DNA from: Actinomadura violacea
GTDB lineage: Bacteria; Actinomycetota; Actinomycetes; Streptosporangiales; Streptosporangiaceae
NCBI RefSeq assembly: GCF_017573465.1
Contig: NZ_JAGEPF010000028.1
Coordinates: 62,001-126,000, forward strand
Direction of reading: 5' to 3'
Length of the DNA: 64,000 nucleotides
Shown: in pieces, positions 41,557 to 50,568 of the stretch
Layout: every line of letters starts with the position of its first letter
How positions within the stretch are numbered: position 1 is the first letter of the stretch
Position numbers and translations under genes: made by a program
Notes under the pieces: generated by a model
What the model was told of the DNA's origin: nothing
What the model saw: only the letters and a program-made list of their open reading frames with translations
The model's database searches: none

Positions 41557-42671
41557 CCGGACCCGCCGCACCGTGGGCGCTGCTCGCCGAGCTGACCCAT
41601 GCATGCCCCCTGCACTGTCCCTACTGCTCCAACCCCCTCGAACTGGTCCGCCGGAGCACCGAACTGGCGGCGGACGAGTGGGCGCGTGTCTTCACCGAGG
41701 CCGCCGACCTCGGGATCGTCCAGGCGCACATCTCCGGCGGCGAGCCGCTCCTGCGTTCCGACCTGGAGCAGATCGTCGCGGCGGCGCACCATGCCGGCGT
41801 CTACACCCAGCTCGTCACCAGCGGCCTCGCGCTCACCGCCGACCGGCTCGGCGCGTTGGTCGGCGCGGGACTCAACAGCGTGCAGCTCTCGGTACAGGAC
41901 GCCGACCGGAAGAACTCGGATCTCATCGCGGGACGCACTTCGTTCGCGGCCAAGGAACGGGCCGCAGGGATCATTCGCGCCACAGGACTGCCTTTCGGGC
42001 TCAACGTCGTCCTGCACCGGCACAACCTCGACCGGCTGGCCCAGATCATCGAACTCGGAGAAAGCTGGGGAGCCGACCGGATCGAACTGGCCAATACCCA
42101 GTTCTACGGATGGGCCCTCCGCAACCGGGAAGCGCTGCTCCCCAGCAAAGAGCAACTCGACCGCGCCAAGCGGACGGTGGCCGACCACCGCGCGAAGTCC
42201 CGGGGCCCGGAACTCGTGTGGGTCCTTCCCGACTACTACGAAGGAGTGCCGAAACCGTGCATGGGCGGCTGGGGCGCCCGCTCCATCACCGTGGCGCCCG
42301 ACGGCACCGCCCTGCCGTGCCCCGCCGCCTACGCCATGACGGACCTGCGTCCGCCGAACGTGCGCGACCATTCACTGGCGTGGATCTGGCAGCGGTCCGA
42401 GGCCTTCGACGCCTACCGCGGAACCGAATGGATGAGCGGACCGTGCAGTGAATGCCCGCGCCGCGAGACCGACTTCGGCGGATGCCGGTGCCAGGCGTTC
42501 GCCCTCACCGGCGACGCCTCCCGTACGGACCCGGCCTGCGCACTGTCGCCCGACCACCACCTGGTCCGTGACCGTGCCGCCCTGGCCGGCGGCGAGGCGG
42601 GAACTGCGCCGGACTTCGTCTACCGGAGACCCGGTGGCGCCCGGCGCGCCACCGCGGACCAGGAGGGTTGA
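41553..42671 (+). CDS. pqqE: PqqA peptide cyclase PqqE (radical SAM)
   Basis: The 372-residue radical SAM protein has the AdoMet cluster motif CPLHCPYC (C-x3-C-x2-C, residues 18-25), GGEPLLR, and a SPASM-type C-terminal cysteine set (CPAAYAM, CSECPRRETDFGGCRCQAF) for auxiliary iron-sulfur clusters. It forms the C-C bond between Glu and Tyr of PqqA. It is the last gene of the operon; no pqqF protease gene follows, so another protease must trim the peptide. Confidence 0.95.
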   Translation: MTGPAAPWALLAELTHACPLHCPYCSNPLELVRRSTELAADEWARVFTEAADLGIVQAHISGGEPLLRSDLEQIVAAAHHAGVYTQLVTSGLALTADRLGALVGAGLNSVQLSVQDADRKNSDLIAGRTSFAAKERAAGIIRATGLPFGLNVVLHRHNLDRLAQIIELGESWGADRIELANTQFYGWALRNREALLPSKEQLDRAKRTVADHRAKSRGPELVWVLPDYYEGVPKPCMGGWGARSITVAPDGTALPCPAAYAMTDLRPPNVRDHSLAWIWQRSEAFDAYRGTEWMSGPCSECPRRETDFGGCRCQAFALTGDASRTDPACALSPDHHLVRDRAALAGGEAGTAPDFVYRRPGGARRATADQEG

Positions 42672-42688
42672 CGCACGTCGGCAGGCGA

Positions 42689-43363
42689 TCAGGGGCGGGC
42701 GGCTCGGCGGCCGGCACCCGTGAGATACGCGACGACCATTTCCCCGATCATCTCCCGGTGACGCTCCCGATGCTCCGGAGCGGTCATGTTCCGCCCGAAC
42801 AGCGCACCAAAAGTGTGCTGATTGGCGATCCGGAAGAAACAGAACGAGCTGATCATCATGTGCACGTCGATGGCGTCCGCCTCGGCCACGAAGTCGCCGG
42901 CGGCGCGCCCGGCGTCGAGGATCTGCGAGATCAGTTCCGCCACGGGGCCGCTGAGGTTCTCCAGCGCCTCCGATTTGCGCAGGTGCTCGGCCTCGTGGAT
43001 GTTCTCGATGCTGACGAGCTTGATGAAGTCCGGATGCGCCTCGTGGTGGTCGAACGTCAACTCGGCCAGCGTGCGGATGGCCTCCACCGGCGCCAGATGC
43101 TGGACGTCGATGGTCGACTCCAGTTTCCGCACCTCGCTGTAGGCCTTCTCCAGCACCGCGAGGTACAGCTTCTCCTTGCCGCCGAAGTAGTAGTAGATCA
43201 TCCGCTTGGTGGTGCGCATGAGCGCCGCCATCTCGTCCACCCGCGCGCCGGCGTACCCGTGCCGCGCGAACTCCCGCTGCGCGACCTCGAGGATCTCCGC
43301 GCGGGTGCGGTCGGCGTCACGCCGGCGCTCGCCCGAAGCGGGGGTGACGGACTGCGGCGACAT
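42689..43363 (-). CDS. TetR family transcriptional regulator
   Basis: The 224-residue protein has a TetR HTH (TRAEILEVAQREFARHGYAG, ARVDEMAALMRTTKRMIYYYFGGKEKLYL, residues 18-70) and a helical ligand domain with FDHHEAHPDFIKL. GGAG lies 4 nt before ATG 43363. It ends 17 bp from convergent pqqE and lies downstream of quiC on the same strand, so it may be co-transcribed with quiC and repress it; control of the CTAG palindromes upstream of the quinoprotein is also possible. Confidence 0.87.
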   Translation of the reverse strand: MSPQSVTPASGERRRDADRTRAEILEVAQREFARHGYAGARVDEMAALMRTTKRMIYYYFGGKEKLYLAVLEKAYSEVRKLESTIDVQHLAPVEAIRTLAELTFDHHEAHPDFIKLVSIENIHEAEHLRKSEALENLSGPVAELISQILDAGRAAGDFVAEADAIDVHMMISSFCFFRIANQHTFGALFGRNMTAPEHRERHREMIGEMVVAYLTGAGRRAARP

Positions 43364-43465
43364 GTGACTCCATGAGACGGTTGCGGACGAGGACACATCC
43401 TATGGCGACCCGGACTCGGCCTCCGCGCGCTGACCAGCAGTGGTCCCAGGGCGGCGGCCCCCGGT

Positions 43466-45301
43466 TCAATCGGACCGGTGGCGCGGCCGGACGTGCTGCG
43501 CCGCCAGCCGGACCGGCGCGTTGACGGCGCCATATCCACGGTAGCCGCCGATGCGCTGGACGATCTCGAAGAACACGCGCCCGGTCGTCCCGGTATAGAA
43601 ATGCAGGAACTCGCCCTGCTCGTCCCGGTCGTAAAGGAGATTCAGTTCGCGGAGGAGCCGATGCCTTTCCGGGCCGAGGTCGTAACGCGCCACGAGATCA
43701 TCGTAGTAGTTCTCCGGAATGGAGAGCATCGAGGCACCCGCCGCCCGGAACCGCCGGGCGGTCGCCACGATGTCCCGGCTGGCGAAGGCGATGTGCTGCC
43801 AGGCCAGGTCGTGCGACCCGTCGTACGCGCTGACATTGGCGACATTGAGCGCCACGCGTACCGCGCCGTCCTCGGTGGACACGGCCCGGCTCCGCATGAG
43901 GCCGTACGGGTCGGGCAATTCGAGGCTTTCGTGAGGGCGAAGCCCCAGAACGCTCCGGTAGAACAGTGATGCCTCATCGAAATGATGCCACGGCTGCGTC
44001 AGCGCCACATGGTCGATATGAGTGATCTCGCCGGCCGAGCCGGCGCTCCGGCGATCCTCCGAGAAATCATCGATCCAGCTCGGATGGTCGGGACGCGCCG
44101 TCCGGCAGAAGAACACCTCGGTCCCGTCCGGCGCGGCGACGGCGTCCAGCGGAGCGTCATGCGGCCCTCGCATGCGCGGCAGCACGGGGGACAGCAGCGC
44201 CTCGGCCCGCTTGACCGAAGCGGCCGGGTCCGGTGATTCCAGCCCGATCGCGCCGAGCGCGGGACCGTCGGGGCTCTCCGTGCTCCCGCTGTTCACCAGC
44301 ACACGAGCCGCTCCCTGCTCCCACAGTTCCACCGGTTTACCGGAGTGCGCGCCCGTCCGCGCGAAGCCCAGAGCGTCCAGCAGGGTCCCGAGCGCGCCCA
44401 TGGAAGGTGCCGCCACTTCGGCGAATGCGAAGCCGGTCGGCACAACGGGAGGCGGCGGGGACGACAGGCTCGTCACCGTTCTCCCCATGCGCAGGCCCAC
44501 CTGCTCCTCCAGGGCGATGAGCGAGCGCATGGCATCCTGCGCGGTACGCATGGAGGCCGCCTGCCGGAAGATGTCGTTGAACACCTCCAGTGACAACGGA
44601 CCGTCGTATCCGGTCCGCAGCACATGGGCGACGAGCCCCGCCACGTCCAGGTCGCCCTGTCCCGGAAAGCAGCGGTAATGGCGGCTCCAGTAAAGGACGT
44701 CCATCGGCAGGGACGGAGCGTCGGCAAGCTGGAGAAAGAAGATCTTCTCGCCAGGGATCGTGCGGATGGCGTACGGATCGACATCACGGGCCAGAATGTG
44801 AAAACTATCCAGGCACACCCCCAGATTGGGGTGGTCCGCCATCCGGACGATTTTCCAGGCGTGGAAGTAGTCGCTGACGTGCCGTCCCCACGCGAGCGCC
44901 TCGTAAGCGATCCGGATTCCATGTTCCGCGGCGCGCTCCGCCAGCAGCCAGAGCTGCTCGGCGGCGAGCGCGTCATCGTCGATCGCGGCGCGGGACACGC
45001 TTGAGCACACCAGCATCCGCGTGACGCCGAGCCGCTCCATCACGGCGAACTTGTGCTCGGCGCGCCGCAGCCCGTCCGCCAGCGTGTCGGGCGGCACCGC
45101 CTCGAAGTCGCGGAACGGCTGGTACAGCTCGATGGCCAACCCGAGATCCGCCGCACGCCGCCGTACGTCCTCGGGGCTCAGGCCGCTGACCAGCAGATCG
45201 TTCTCGAAGATCTCCACCCCGTCGAAGCCGGCCCCGCCGATGGCCGTCAGCTTGTCCGCCAGCGAGCCGCTGAGCGACACGGTCGCGATTGACCTGCGCA
45301 T
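43466..45301 (-). CDS. quiC: 3-Dehydroshikimate dehydratase, QuiC type, fused to an HPPD-like domain
   Basis: The 611-residue protein has an N-terminal xylose-isomerase-like TIM barrel (about 1-280) with metal residues in IAYEALAW, GVCLDSFHIL and SLEVFND, and a C-terminal vicinal-oxygen-chelate half resembling 4-hydroxyphenylpyruvate dioxygenase (HIDHVAL near 425, QHIAFASRD, and FFEIVQRIGG near 585 giving the His-His-Glu set). The N-terminal domain turns 3-dehydroshikimate into protocatechuate; the role of the C-terminal half is less clear. The neighbouring PQQ cluster suggests quinate or shikimate use. No pca genes are nearby. Confidence 0.88.
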   Translation of the reverse strand: MRRSIATVSLSGSLADKLTAIGGAGFDGVEIFENDLLVSGLSPEDVRRRAADLGLAIELYQPFRDFEAVPPDTLADGLRRAEHKFAVMERLGVTRMLVCSSVSRAAIDDDALAAEQLWLLAERAAEHGIRIAYEALAWGRHVSDYFHAWKIVRMADHPNLGVCLDSFHILARDVDPYAIRTIPGEKIFFLQLADAPSLPMDVLYWSRHYRCFPGQGDLDVAGLVAHVLRTGYDGPLSLEVFNDIFRQAASMRTAQDAMRSLIALEEQVGLRMGRTVTSLSSPPPPVVPTGFAFAEVAAPSMGALGTLLDALGFARTGAHSGKPVELWEQGAARVLVNSGSTESPDGPALGAIGLESPDPAASVKRAEALLSPVLPRMRGPHDAPLDAVAAPDGTEVFFCRTARPDHPSWIDDFSEDRRSAGSAGEITHIDHVALTQPWHHFDEASLFYRSVLGLRPHESLELPDPYGLMRSRAVSTEDGAVRVALNVANVSAYDGSHDLAWQHIAFASRDIVATARRFRAAGASMLSIPENYYDDLVARYDLGPERHRLLRELNLLYDRDEQGEFLHFYTGTTGRVFFEIVQRIGGYRGYGAVNAPVRLAAQHVRPRHRSD

Positions 45302-45320
45302 ACCGCGATGTGCTCCTTCG

Positions 45321-45350
45321 TTATGGACGAACTAGTACGTTAGCTTACAT
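45321..45350. promoter_or_regulatory. Candidate promoter/operator of quiC
   Basis: An A+T-rich patch just upstream of quiC contains AACTAGTACGTTAG and TTAGCTTAC, with short CTA/TAG symmetry. It is the only such patch between quiC and the response regulator stop and likely holds the promoter and a TetR site. Confidence 0.35.
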
Positions 45351-45423
45351 TCGCGATGTGATCCACGGCATGGTCAGGCGCCGCCGGGATGCTCAGCGGC
45401 ATGCCCGCGGCGCCGTCACCGGA

Positions 45424-46110
45424 CTACGGCAGGTGGTCGTCGCCGGGGGCGGCGTGGACCAGGCCCGTCCGGTAGGCGATGACGACGAGTTGCGCCCGGT
45501 CGCGGGCCTCCAGCTTCGTCATGGCGCGCTGCACGTGGGCGCGGACGGTGAAGGGGCTGAGGAACTCCCGCTCGGCGATCTCCTGGTTGGACAGGCCGGT
45601 CGCGACCAGGGCCACCATCTCGCGTTCGCGCGGGGTGAGCGCGGCGAGCCGTTCGGCGTGGCGCGGCGGGGCGACGTCCGGTGTGGCCAGGAAGCGGGCG
45701 ACCAGGGAGCGGGTCGCGGCGGGGGACAGGAGGGTGTCGCCGTCGGCGATCGTCCGCACGGCGTCCAGCAGGTCCTCGGCCCCGATGCCCTTGCCGATGA
45801 AGCCGCCGGCCCCCGCGCGCAGCGCCTGCGCGACGTACTCGTCGGTCTCGTAGGTGGTGAGGATCAGGATGCGGGTCGCGCGCAGGTCCGGGTCCGCGCA
45901 GATCTCCGCGGTGGCGGTGAGACCGTCGACGTCGGGCATGCGGATGTCCATGATCACGACGTCCGGGCGCAGGTCCCTGGTGAGTCTCACCGCCTCCTCG
46001 CCGTCGGCTGCCTCGCCGACCACGGTGATGTCGTCGGCGGTGTCGAGGAGCATCCGGAAGGCACCGCGCAGCAGGGCCTGGTCGTCGGCGAGCAGGACTC
46101 GGAGCGTCAC
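45424..46110 (-). CDS. LuxR-type (NarL family) response regulator
   Basis: The 228-residue protein has a receiver domain with DD acid pair (LLADDQALLRGAFRM), phospho-acceptor Asp in VVIMDIRMPDVDG (near residue 54) and a conserved Lys (GGFIGKG), then a LuxR HTH (LTPREREMVALVATGLSNQEIAERE). GTG 46110 overlaps the kinase stop. It answers the histidine kinase upstream and probably regulates its own operon, which starts with an MMPL exporter. Confidence 0.93.
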   Translation of the reverse strand: MTLRVLLADDQALLRGAFRMLLDTADDITVVGEAADGEEAVRLTRDLRPDVVIMDIRMPDVDGLTATAEICADPDLRATRILILTTYETDEYVAQALRAGAGGFIGKGIGAEDLLDAVRTIADGDTLLSPAATRSLVARFLATPDVAPPRHAERLAALTPREREMVALVATGLSNQEIAEREFLSPFTVRAHVQRAMTKLEARDRAQLVVIAYRTGLVHAAPGDDHLP

Positions 46111-47384
46111 GGCGCGTCCCCAGCCTCTGCGGTGGCCGTCCGCCCTTCGACCGCCACCGTTCCGCCGGCCCTCCGCGTCGTGTCCTTGGCGGGCGGGAGG
46201 GGCAGCTCGGTTGACACGAGGAAGCCGCCCTCGGGACGCCTGCCCGCGGTGAGGTGCCCGCCGACGGCGGTGGCACGCTCGCGCATCCCGATCAGGCCGT
46301 AACCGGGTGGACGGTCCGGCGCCCCAGTCGGCGATGTACGGGCGCCCCGTCCGTCGTCGGTGACGGTGATGGTCACGCGGTCGTGGTTCCAGGTGAAGCG
46401 CACTCGGGCGCTGCCGGTGCCGGCGTGCTTGGTCACGTTGGTCAGGGCCTCCTGGACGATGCGGTAGGCGGTGAGGTCCAGACCCGGCGGCAGCGGCCTG
46501 GACGTGCCGTCTTGATGCACCGCCACCTCCAGTCCCGCGCGGCGGAAGGATTCGAGGAGCGTGGGAAGCCGGGACAGCCCGGGCGCCGGTTCGGCGGGCG
46601 CGGCCGCGTCCCCGGTCTGGCGCAGCAGGCCGACCGTGGCCCGCAGTTCGTCGAGCGCGTCGGCGGTGGTCTCGACGAGTTCCTTCAGGCTCGTGCGGGT
46701 CTGCTCCGGGCGGGTGTCGAAGAGGTGGGCGGCGACCGTGGCCTGCGCGTTGGCCAGGGTGATCTGGTGGGCCACGAGATCGTGCAGTTCCCGGGCGATG
46801 CGCAACCGTTCCTCTGCCACGCTCCGGCGCGCCTCGCTCTCCCGGGTCTCCTCGGCCCGCCTGGCCCGCTCCTCCATCGCCGCCAGATAGGCCCGCCGGT
46901 TCTGCGTCGAGTGTCCGAGGATGCCCGCCACCAGCGGGAACGCCGCCACCGTCGCAATCCTGCTCGCGTCCTGCCAGGAGAGCGTTCCGAACGTGACCAC
47001 GAGATTGGAGGCGACCAGCAGTGCCGCCGAGGTGAGCAGCGCCGCGCCCGCCGCTCGCCGTTCGGTGCGCACGGCGAGCGAGTAGGCGACGATCACGGCG
47101 GGGGCCACGATGGGCGGGCTCAGCAGAAGGTCCAAAGGCGCCACCAGCATGCCGCATGCGGTCGTGGCCGCCATCGCGGCCAGGGGTGTCCTGTGCCGCG
47201 CCGGCAGCACGGCACAGCACACCACGGCGATGAGATAGGCGGCGACGGGCGGCGGTGTCAGCGACTTGTCGTCGACCGCCAGCGCGCCGCCGAGGAGGCA
47301 GAGTGCGAACGCGACCGCCGTGATCGCGCCCTCCCGCCACCACATGCCGCGTGGCCGCGGGCCACCGTCGCCCGGCTTCGTCAT
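46107..47384 (-). CDS. Sensor histidine kinase, NarL-type (HisKA_3)
   Basis: The 425-residue kinase has four or five N-terminal membrane helices (about 20-150), a HisKA_3 phospho-acceptor in RIARELHDLVAHQITLA (near residue 200) and an ATPase domain with N-box EALTNVTKHAG and G-box DDGRG, GYGLIGMRER. ATG 47384 is taken; the start is 8 bp after the MMPL stop. No large extracellular sensor is present, so the signal is probably sensed in the membrane. The partner response regulator overlaps its 3' end. Confidence 0.92.
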   Translation of the reverse strand: MTKPGDGGPRPRGMWWREGAITAVAFALCLLGGALAVDDKSLTPPPVAAYLIAVVCCAVLPARHRTPLAAMAATTACGMLVAPLDLLLSPPIVAPAVIVAYSLAVRTERRAAGAALLTSAALLVASNLVVTFGTLSWQDASRIATVAAFPLVAGILGHSTQNRRAYLAAMEERARRAEETRESEARRSVAEERLRIARELHDLVAHQITLANAQATVAAHLFDTRPEQTRTSLKELVETTADALDELRATVGLLRQTGDAAAPAEPAPGLSRLPTLLESFRRAGLEVAVHQDGTSRPLPPGLDLTAYRIVQEALTNVTKHAGTGSARVRFTWNHDRVTITVTDDGRGARTSPTGAPDRPPGYGLIGMRERATAVGGHLTAGRRPEGGFLVSTELPLPPAKDTTRRAGGTVAVEGRTATAEAGDAP

Positions 47385-47391
47385 GGCCGGC

Positions 47392-49630
47392 TCAGCGCCC
47401 GTCGACGGAGATCGACGGCACCACCGCGTCCGGTGCGGTCGCGGCGGCCGGGGCACGCCTGCTCAGCGCCTCGCCCTCGATGTCGACATTCGGCAGCACG
47501 CGCTTCAGGCTACGCGGCAGCCACCACGCCCGGTGGCCGAGCAGCGCCAGGACCGCGGGCGCGATCGCCATCCGGACCACGAAGGCGTCGAAGGCGACGG
47601 CGGAGGCCAGGCCGAGGCCCATCGTCTGGATGGTCGGGTTGCTCATCCCGACGAATCCGGTGAACACGCTGATCATGATGATCGCCGCCGCGGCCACCAC
47701 ACGCCCGCTGTGCCGGAAACCGCTGACGATCGCCTCGCCGGGGGACGCGCCGTGGACGTAGGCCTCCCGCATCCGGGTGAGGAGGAAGACCTCGTAATCC
47801 ATCGCGAGCCCGAACACGATCCCGATGATGAGAATCGGCATCAGCGACATGACCGGCCCGGTCTGCTCGATGCCGATCAGGTCCGCCGCCCACCCCCACT
47901 GGAAGACCGCGACGAGGACGCCGAAGGCGGCGCCGACCGACAGCAGGAAGCCGAGCGCGGCCTTGACCGGGACCAGGACCGACCGGAAGACCACCATCAG
48001 CAGGAGCACGGCCAGGCCGATGACCACGGTCAGATAGGGGAGCAGGGCGTCGGACATCGCTTCGGAGATGTCGATGTTCAGCGCGGTGGTGCCGGTCACC
48101 AGGATGTCGGTGCCCGTCCGGGCCTCGACGCCGGAGACCGCCGTCCGGATGGCGTGCACCAGGTCCTTGGTCCTGCCACTGGCCGGCGCGGTCCGCGGGA
48201 CGGCGGTGAGGACGGCCGTGTCCTCGGCCCGGTTCAGAACCGGACGGTCGACCGACGCGACCCCGTCCAGGCCCCGCACCGTCTTGACGACCTGGTCGAT
48301 GGCGGCCCGCGGGTCCCGCGGACCTCGACATGTCCACGACCACGGTCAACGGGCCGTTGAAGCCCGGGCCGAAGCCTTCCGACAGCAGGTCGTAGGCGCG
48401 GCGCTGGGTGGTCTCCACCGACTTGGACTCGTCTCCGGGCAGCCCCAGTTCGAGGCTCAGCGCGGGCACGGCCACGGCGCCGAGACCGAGCCCGCCGACC
48501 AGCAGCACCGTCACCGGCCGACGCAGCACGAGCCGCGCCCAGCGGGTACCGAGCCCGGGCCGGCCGGCCGCGGCGGACGCCGGCCGCCCGCTCCCCGCCG
48601 GGGCGGCCTTGCGGACGGCGCGCGACAGCACCCGCCTTCCGAAGAAGCCGAACAGCGCGGGGACCAGGGTCAGCGCGACGAGGACGGCGAGAGCCACGGC
48701 GCCCGCCCCGGCCATGCCCATCTTCGTCAGTTCGGGGATCCCGACGACCCCCAGCCCGACCAGGGCGATGAAGACGGTCGCCCCGGCGAAGACGACGGCG
48801 GACCCGGCCGTGCCCACCGCCCGGCCGGCGGCCTCCCCCGGCTCGCCGCCCCGGGCGCGCTCGTCGCGGAAGCGGGAGGTGATGAACAGCGCGTAGTCGA
48901 TCCCGACCGCCAGCCCCAGCATCAGCGCCAGGATGGCGACGGTGGACGTCAGGCCCAGCGGAACGGCCAGCGCGGTGACCAGGCCGAACGCGATGGCCAC
49001 GCCCCAGAAGGCGGTCAGCAGCGACAGCCCGGCCGCGACCAGCGACCCGAGGGCGAGGACCAGCACCACCGCCGCCACCACCACGCCGATGATCTCGGTC
49101 GTACCACCGGGAGCCTCTTCCGCGTCCAGGGCCGAACCGCCGATCTCCACCGTCAGCCCCGCGTCCCGGGCCCTGCCCGCCGCGTCCTCAAGGGCGCTCT
49201 TCGTCGGCTCGGTCAGGTCGACGGCGTCCGCGGTGTAGGTGATCGTGGAGTAGGCGACGGTGCCGTCCTTGCTGACGGCACCGGTCTCGTAGGGGTCCGT
49301 TGCCGACGCGACCTGATCGCCGTCCTTCAGCGAGCCGAGCGCCTCCTCGACGGCCGTCTTGTTCGTGCCGGCCGTCACCCGCTGCCCGTCCGGGGCCTGG
49401 AACACCAGGCGGGCCTCGGCGCCCTGGGCGTTGCTCTGGGGAAAGCGCTCGTCCAGCAGATCGAACGCCTTCTGCGACTCGGTGCCGGGCATGGAGAGGT
49501 CCTCGTCCTGCCCGGCCGGCGCCGTGGCGGCGGCTACCCCGGCGAGCACCAGGACGCCCAGCCACAGGGCCACCACGAGCCGGCGCCGCCGGAAGGCCCA
49601 CCGTCCGACCCGGTAGAGAAATGTCGCCAC
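47392..49630 (-). pseudogene. MMPL family (RND) transporter gene with a single-base frameshift
   Basis: The reading runs from GTG 49630 (VATFLYRVGRWAFRRRR) through the first MMPL half (FGLVTALAVPLGL, GIDYALFITSRFRDERARGGE) to about 48325, then continues in another frame to 47392 (GLAMDYEVFLLTRMREAYVHG). One extra G in or next to a 15-bp perfect palindrome (48307-48321) explains the switch; removing it restores DPRAAIDQ. Joined, it is a full-length ~745-residue exporter of lipids or small hydrophobics. The break may be a sequencing error, so the gene may be intact. Regulated by the divergent TetR gene. Confidence 0.85.
48307..48321. repeat. Perfect 7-bp inverted repeat at the frameshift
   Basis: CCGCGGG-T-CCCGCGG is a perfect hairpin with a 1-nt centre and all-G+C arms. 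The MMPL reading frame changes inside it, the sort of place where polymerases slip or base callers compress. Confidence 0.7.
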
Positions 49631-49767
49631 CTGTCGATCACTCCAGACACCGCTTGGGAAATGCGCGGGATTTGCGCGCCTCCAACGCTTCCCTCCGGCG
49701 CCCTGGCGGGGCATCGTCCCCTGCCGCCGTCTTCCCCTGGTGCACCCGGACCAGCCGCCCAGGTCTC

Positions 49768-49822
49768 CTAGTGCCTGCGCACTAGCCCGGATTAAGTTAG
49801 ACTGTACTGTAAAGTCTAACTT
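49768..49822. promoter_or_regulatory. Two strong palindromes in the MMPL/TetR divergent gap
   Basis: CTAGTGC-CTGC-GCACTAG (49768-49785) and AAGTTAGACT (49794-49803) with AGTCTAACTT (49813-49822), a perfect 10-bp arm pair with a 9-nt centre. The second ends 17 bp before the chosen TetR start. They are likely TetR operators controlling the exporter-kinase-regulator operon and tetR itself; A+T-rich sequence here also holds the promoters. Confidence 0.7.
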
Positions 49823-49839
49823 TGAGGGAGCGGAGTGAC

Positions 49840-50526
49840 GTGATCGAACGGTCGAGCACGGACCAGCCGGGGGTGCGGCGGAGGGAGCCCGGACGCCGTA
49901 GGTCGGCCTCCGACGAGAAGATCCTCGCAGCGGCGAAGGAACTCTTCCTGGCCGACCGCTACGACGGGGTCACCCTGGAACGGATCGCCGAGCGCGCCGG
50001 AGTCTCACGGCAGACCGTCTACAACCGTTTCGGCTCGAAGGAGACGGTCTTCCGAGAGATGGTGCGCCACCACTGGTCGGCGTTCGCCGGCCCGGACCGG
50101 AGCCTCGTCGATTGCGACGCCGGCGCGAGCGCCGAGGAGGTTCTCCGTGGCTTCGCCCGGTCACTCCAACGCTTCGCGACCGAGACCGACCAGATCCGTT
50201 TCGCCCGTCTCGTGGTGGCCGAGTCAGGGCGCCAGCCGTGGATCGCGGACGAGTTCTACCGGATCGGCAAGGGACCCGTCGTGACCGCGTTCGTCGGCTG
50301 CCTCGACGGTCTGGTCAGCAGCGGCCGCCTGCGGTGCCCGGACACCTACCTCGCGGCGCGCCAGTTCATGGGCCTCGTGCAGGAGTTCCTCGTCTGGCCG
50401 GGAGTCATGGCCTTCGAGGAAGAGGTGGCCGTTCAGCCCTCCGCGGAGGTGGTGATCGAGGAAGCCGTACTCGGCTTCCTGGCCCGCTACGCCCCTGCGT
50501 CCCACGAACCGGCGCCGCCTGCCTGA
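49840..50526 (+). CDS. TetR family transcriptional regulator of the MMPL operon
   Basis: The 228-residue protein has a TetR HTH (DEKILAAAKELFLADRYDGV, TLERIAERAGVSRQTVYNRFGSKETVF, about residues 25-70) and a TetR C-terminal ligand domain with RFARLVVAESGRQPW. GTG 49840 is chosen since GGAG lies 4 nt upstream and the earlier TTG at 49822 falls at the end of the operator palindrome. It is divergent from the MMPL-kinase-regulator operon and followed by an MBL-fold gene 42 bp later. Confidence 0.88.
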   Translation: MIERSSTDQPGVRRREPGRRRSASDEKILAAAKELFLADRYDGVTLERIAERAGVSRQTVYNRFGSKETVFREMVRHHWSAFAGPDRSLVDCDAGASAEEVLRGFARSLQRFATETDQIRFARLVVAESGRQPWIADEFYRIGKGPVVTAFVGCLDGLVSSGRLRCPDTYLAARQFMGLVQEFLVWPGVMAFEEEVAVQPSAEVVIEEAVLGFLARYAPASHEPAPPA

Positions 50527-50568
50527 GCCGCCCGTATTCCGCACCCGGCTCTCTTCGGAGTATCCGTC

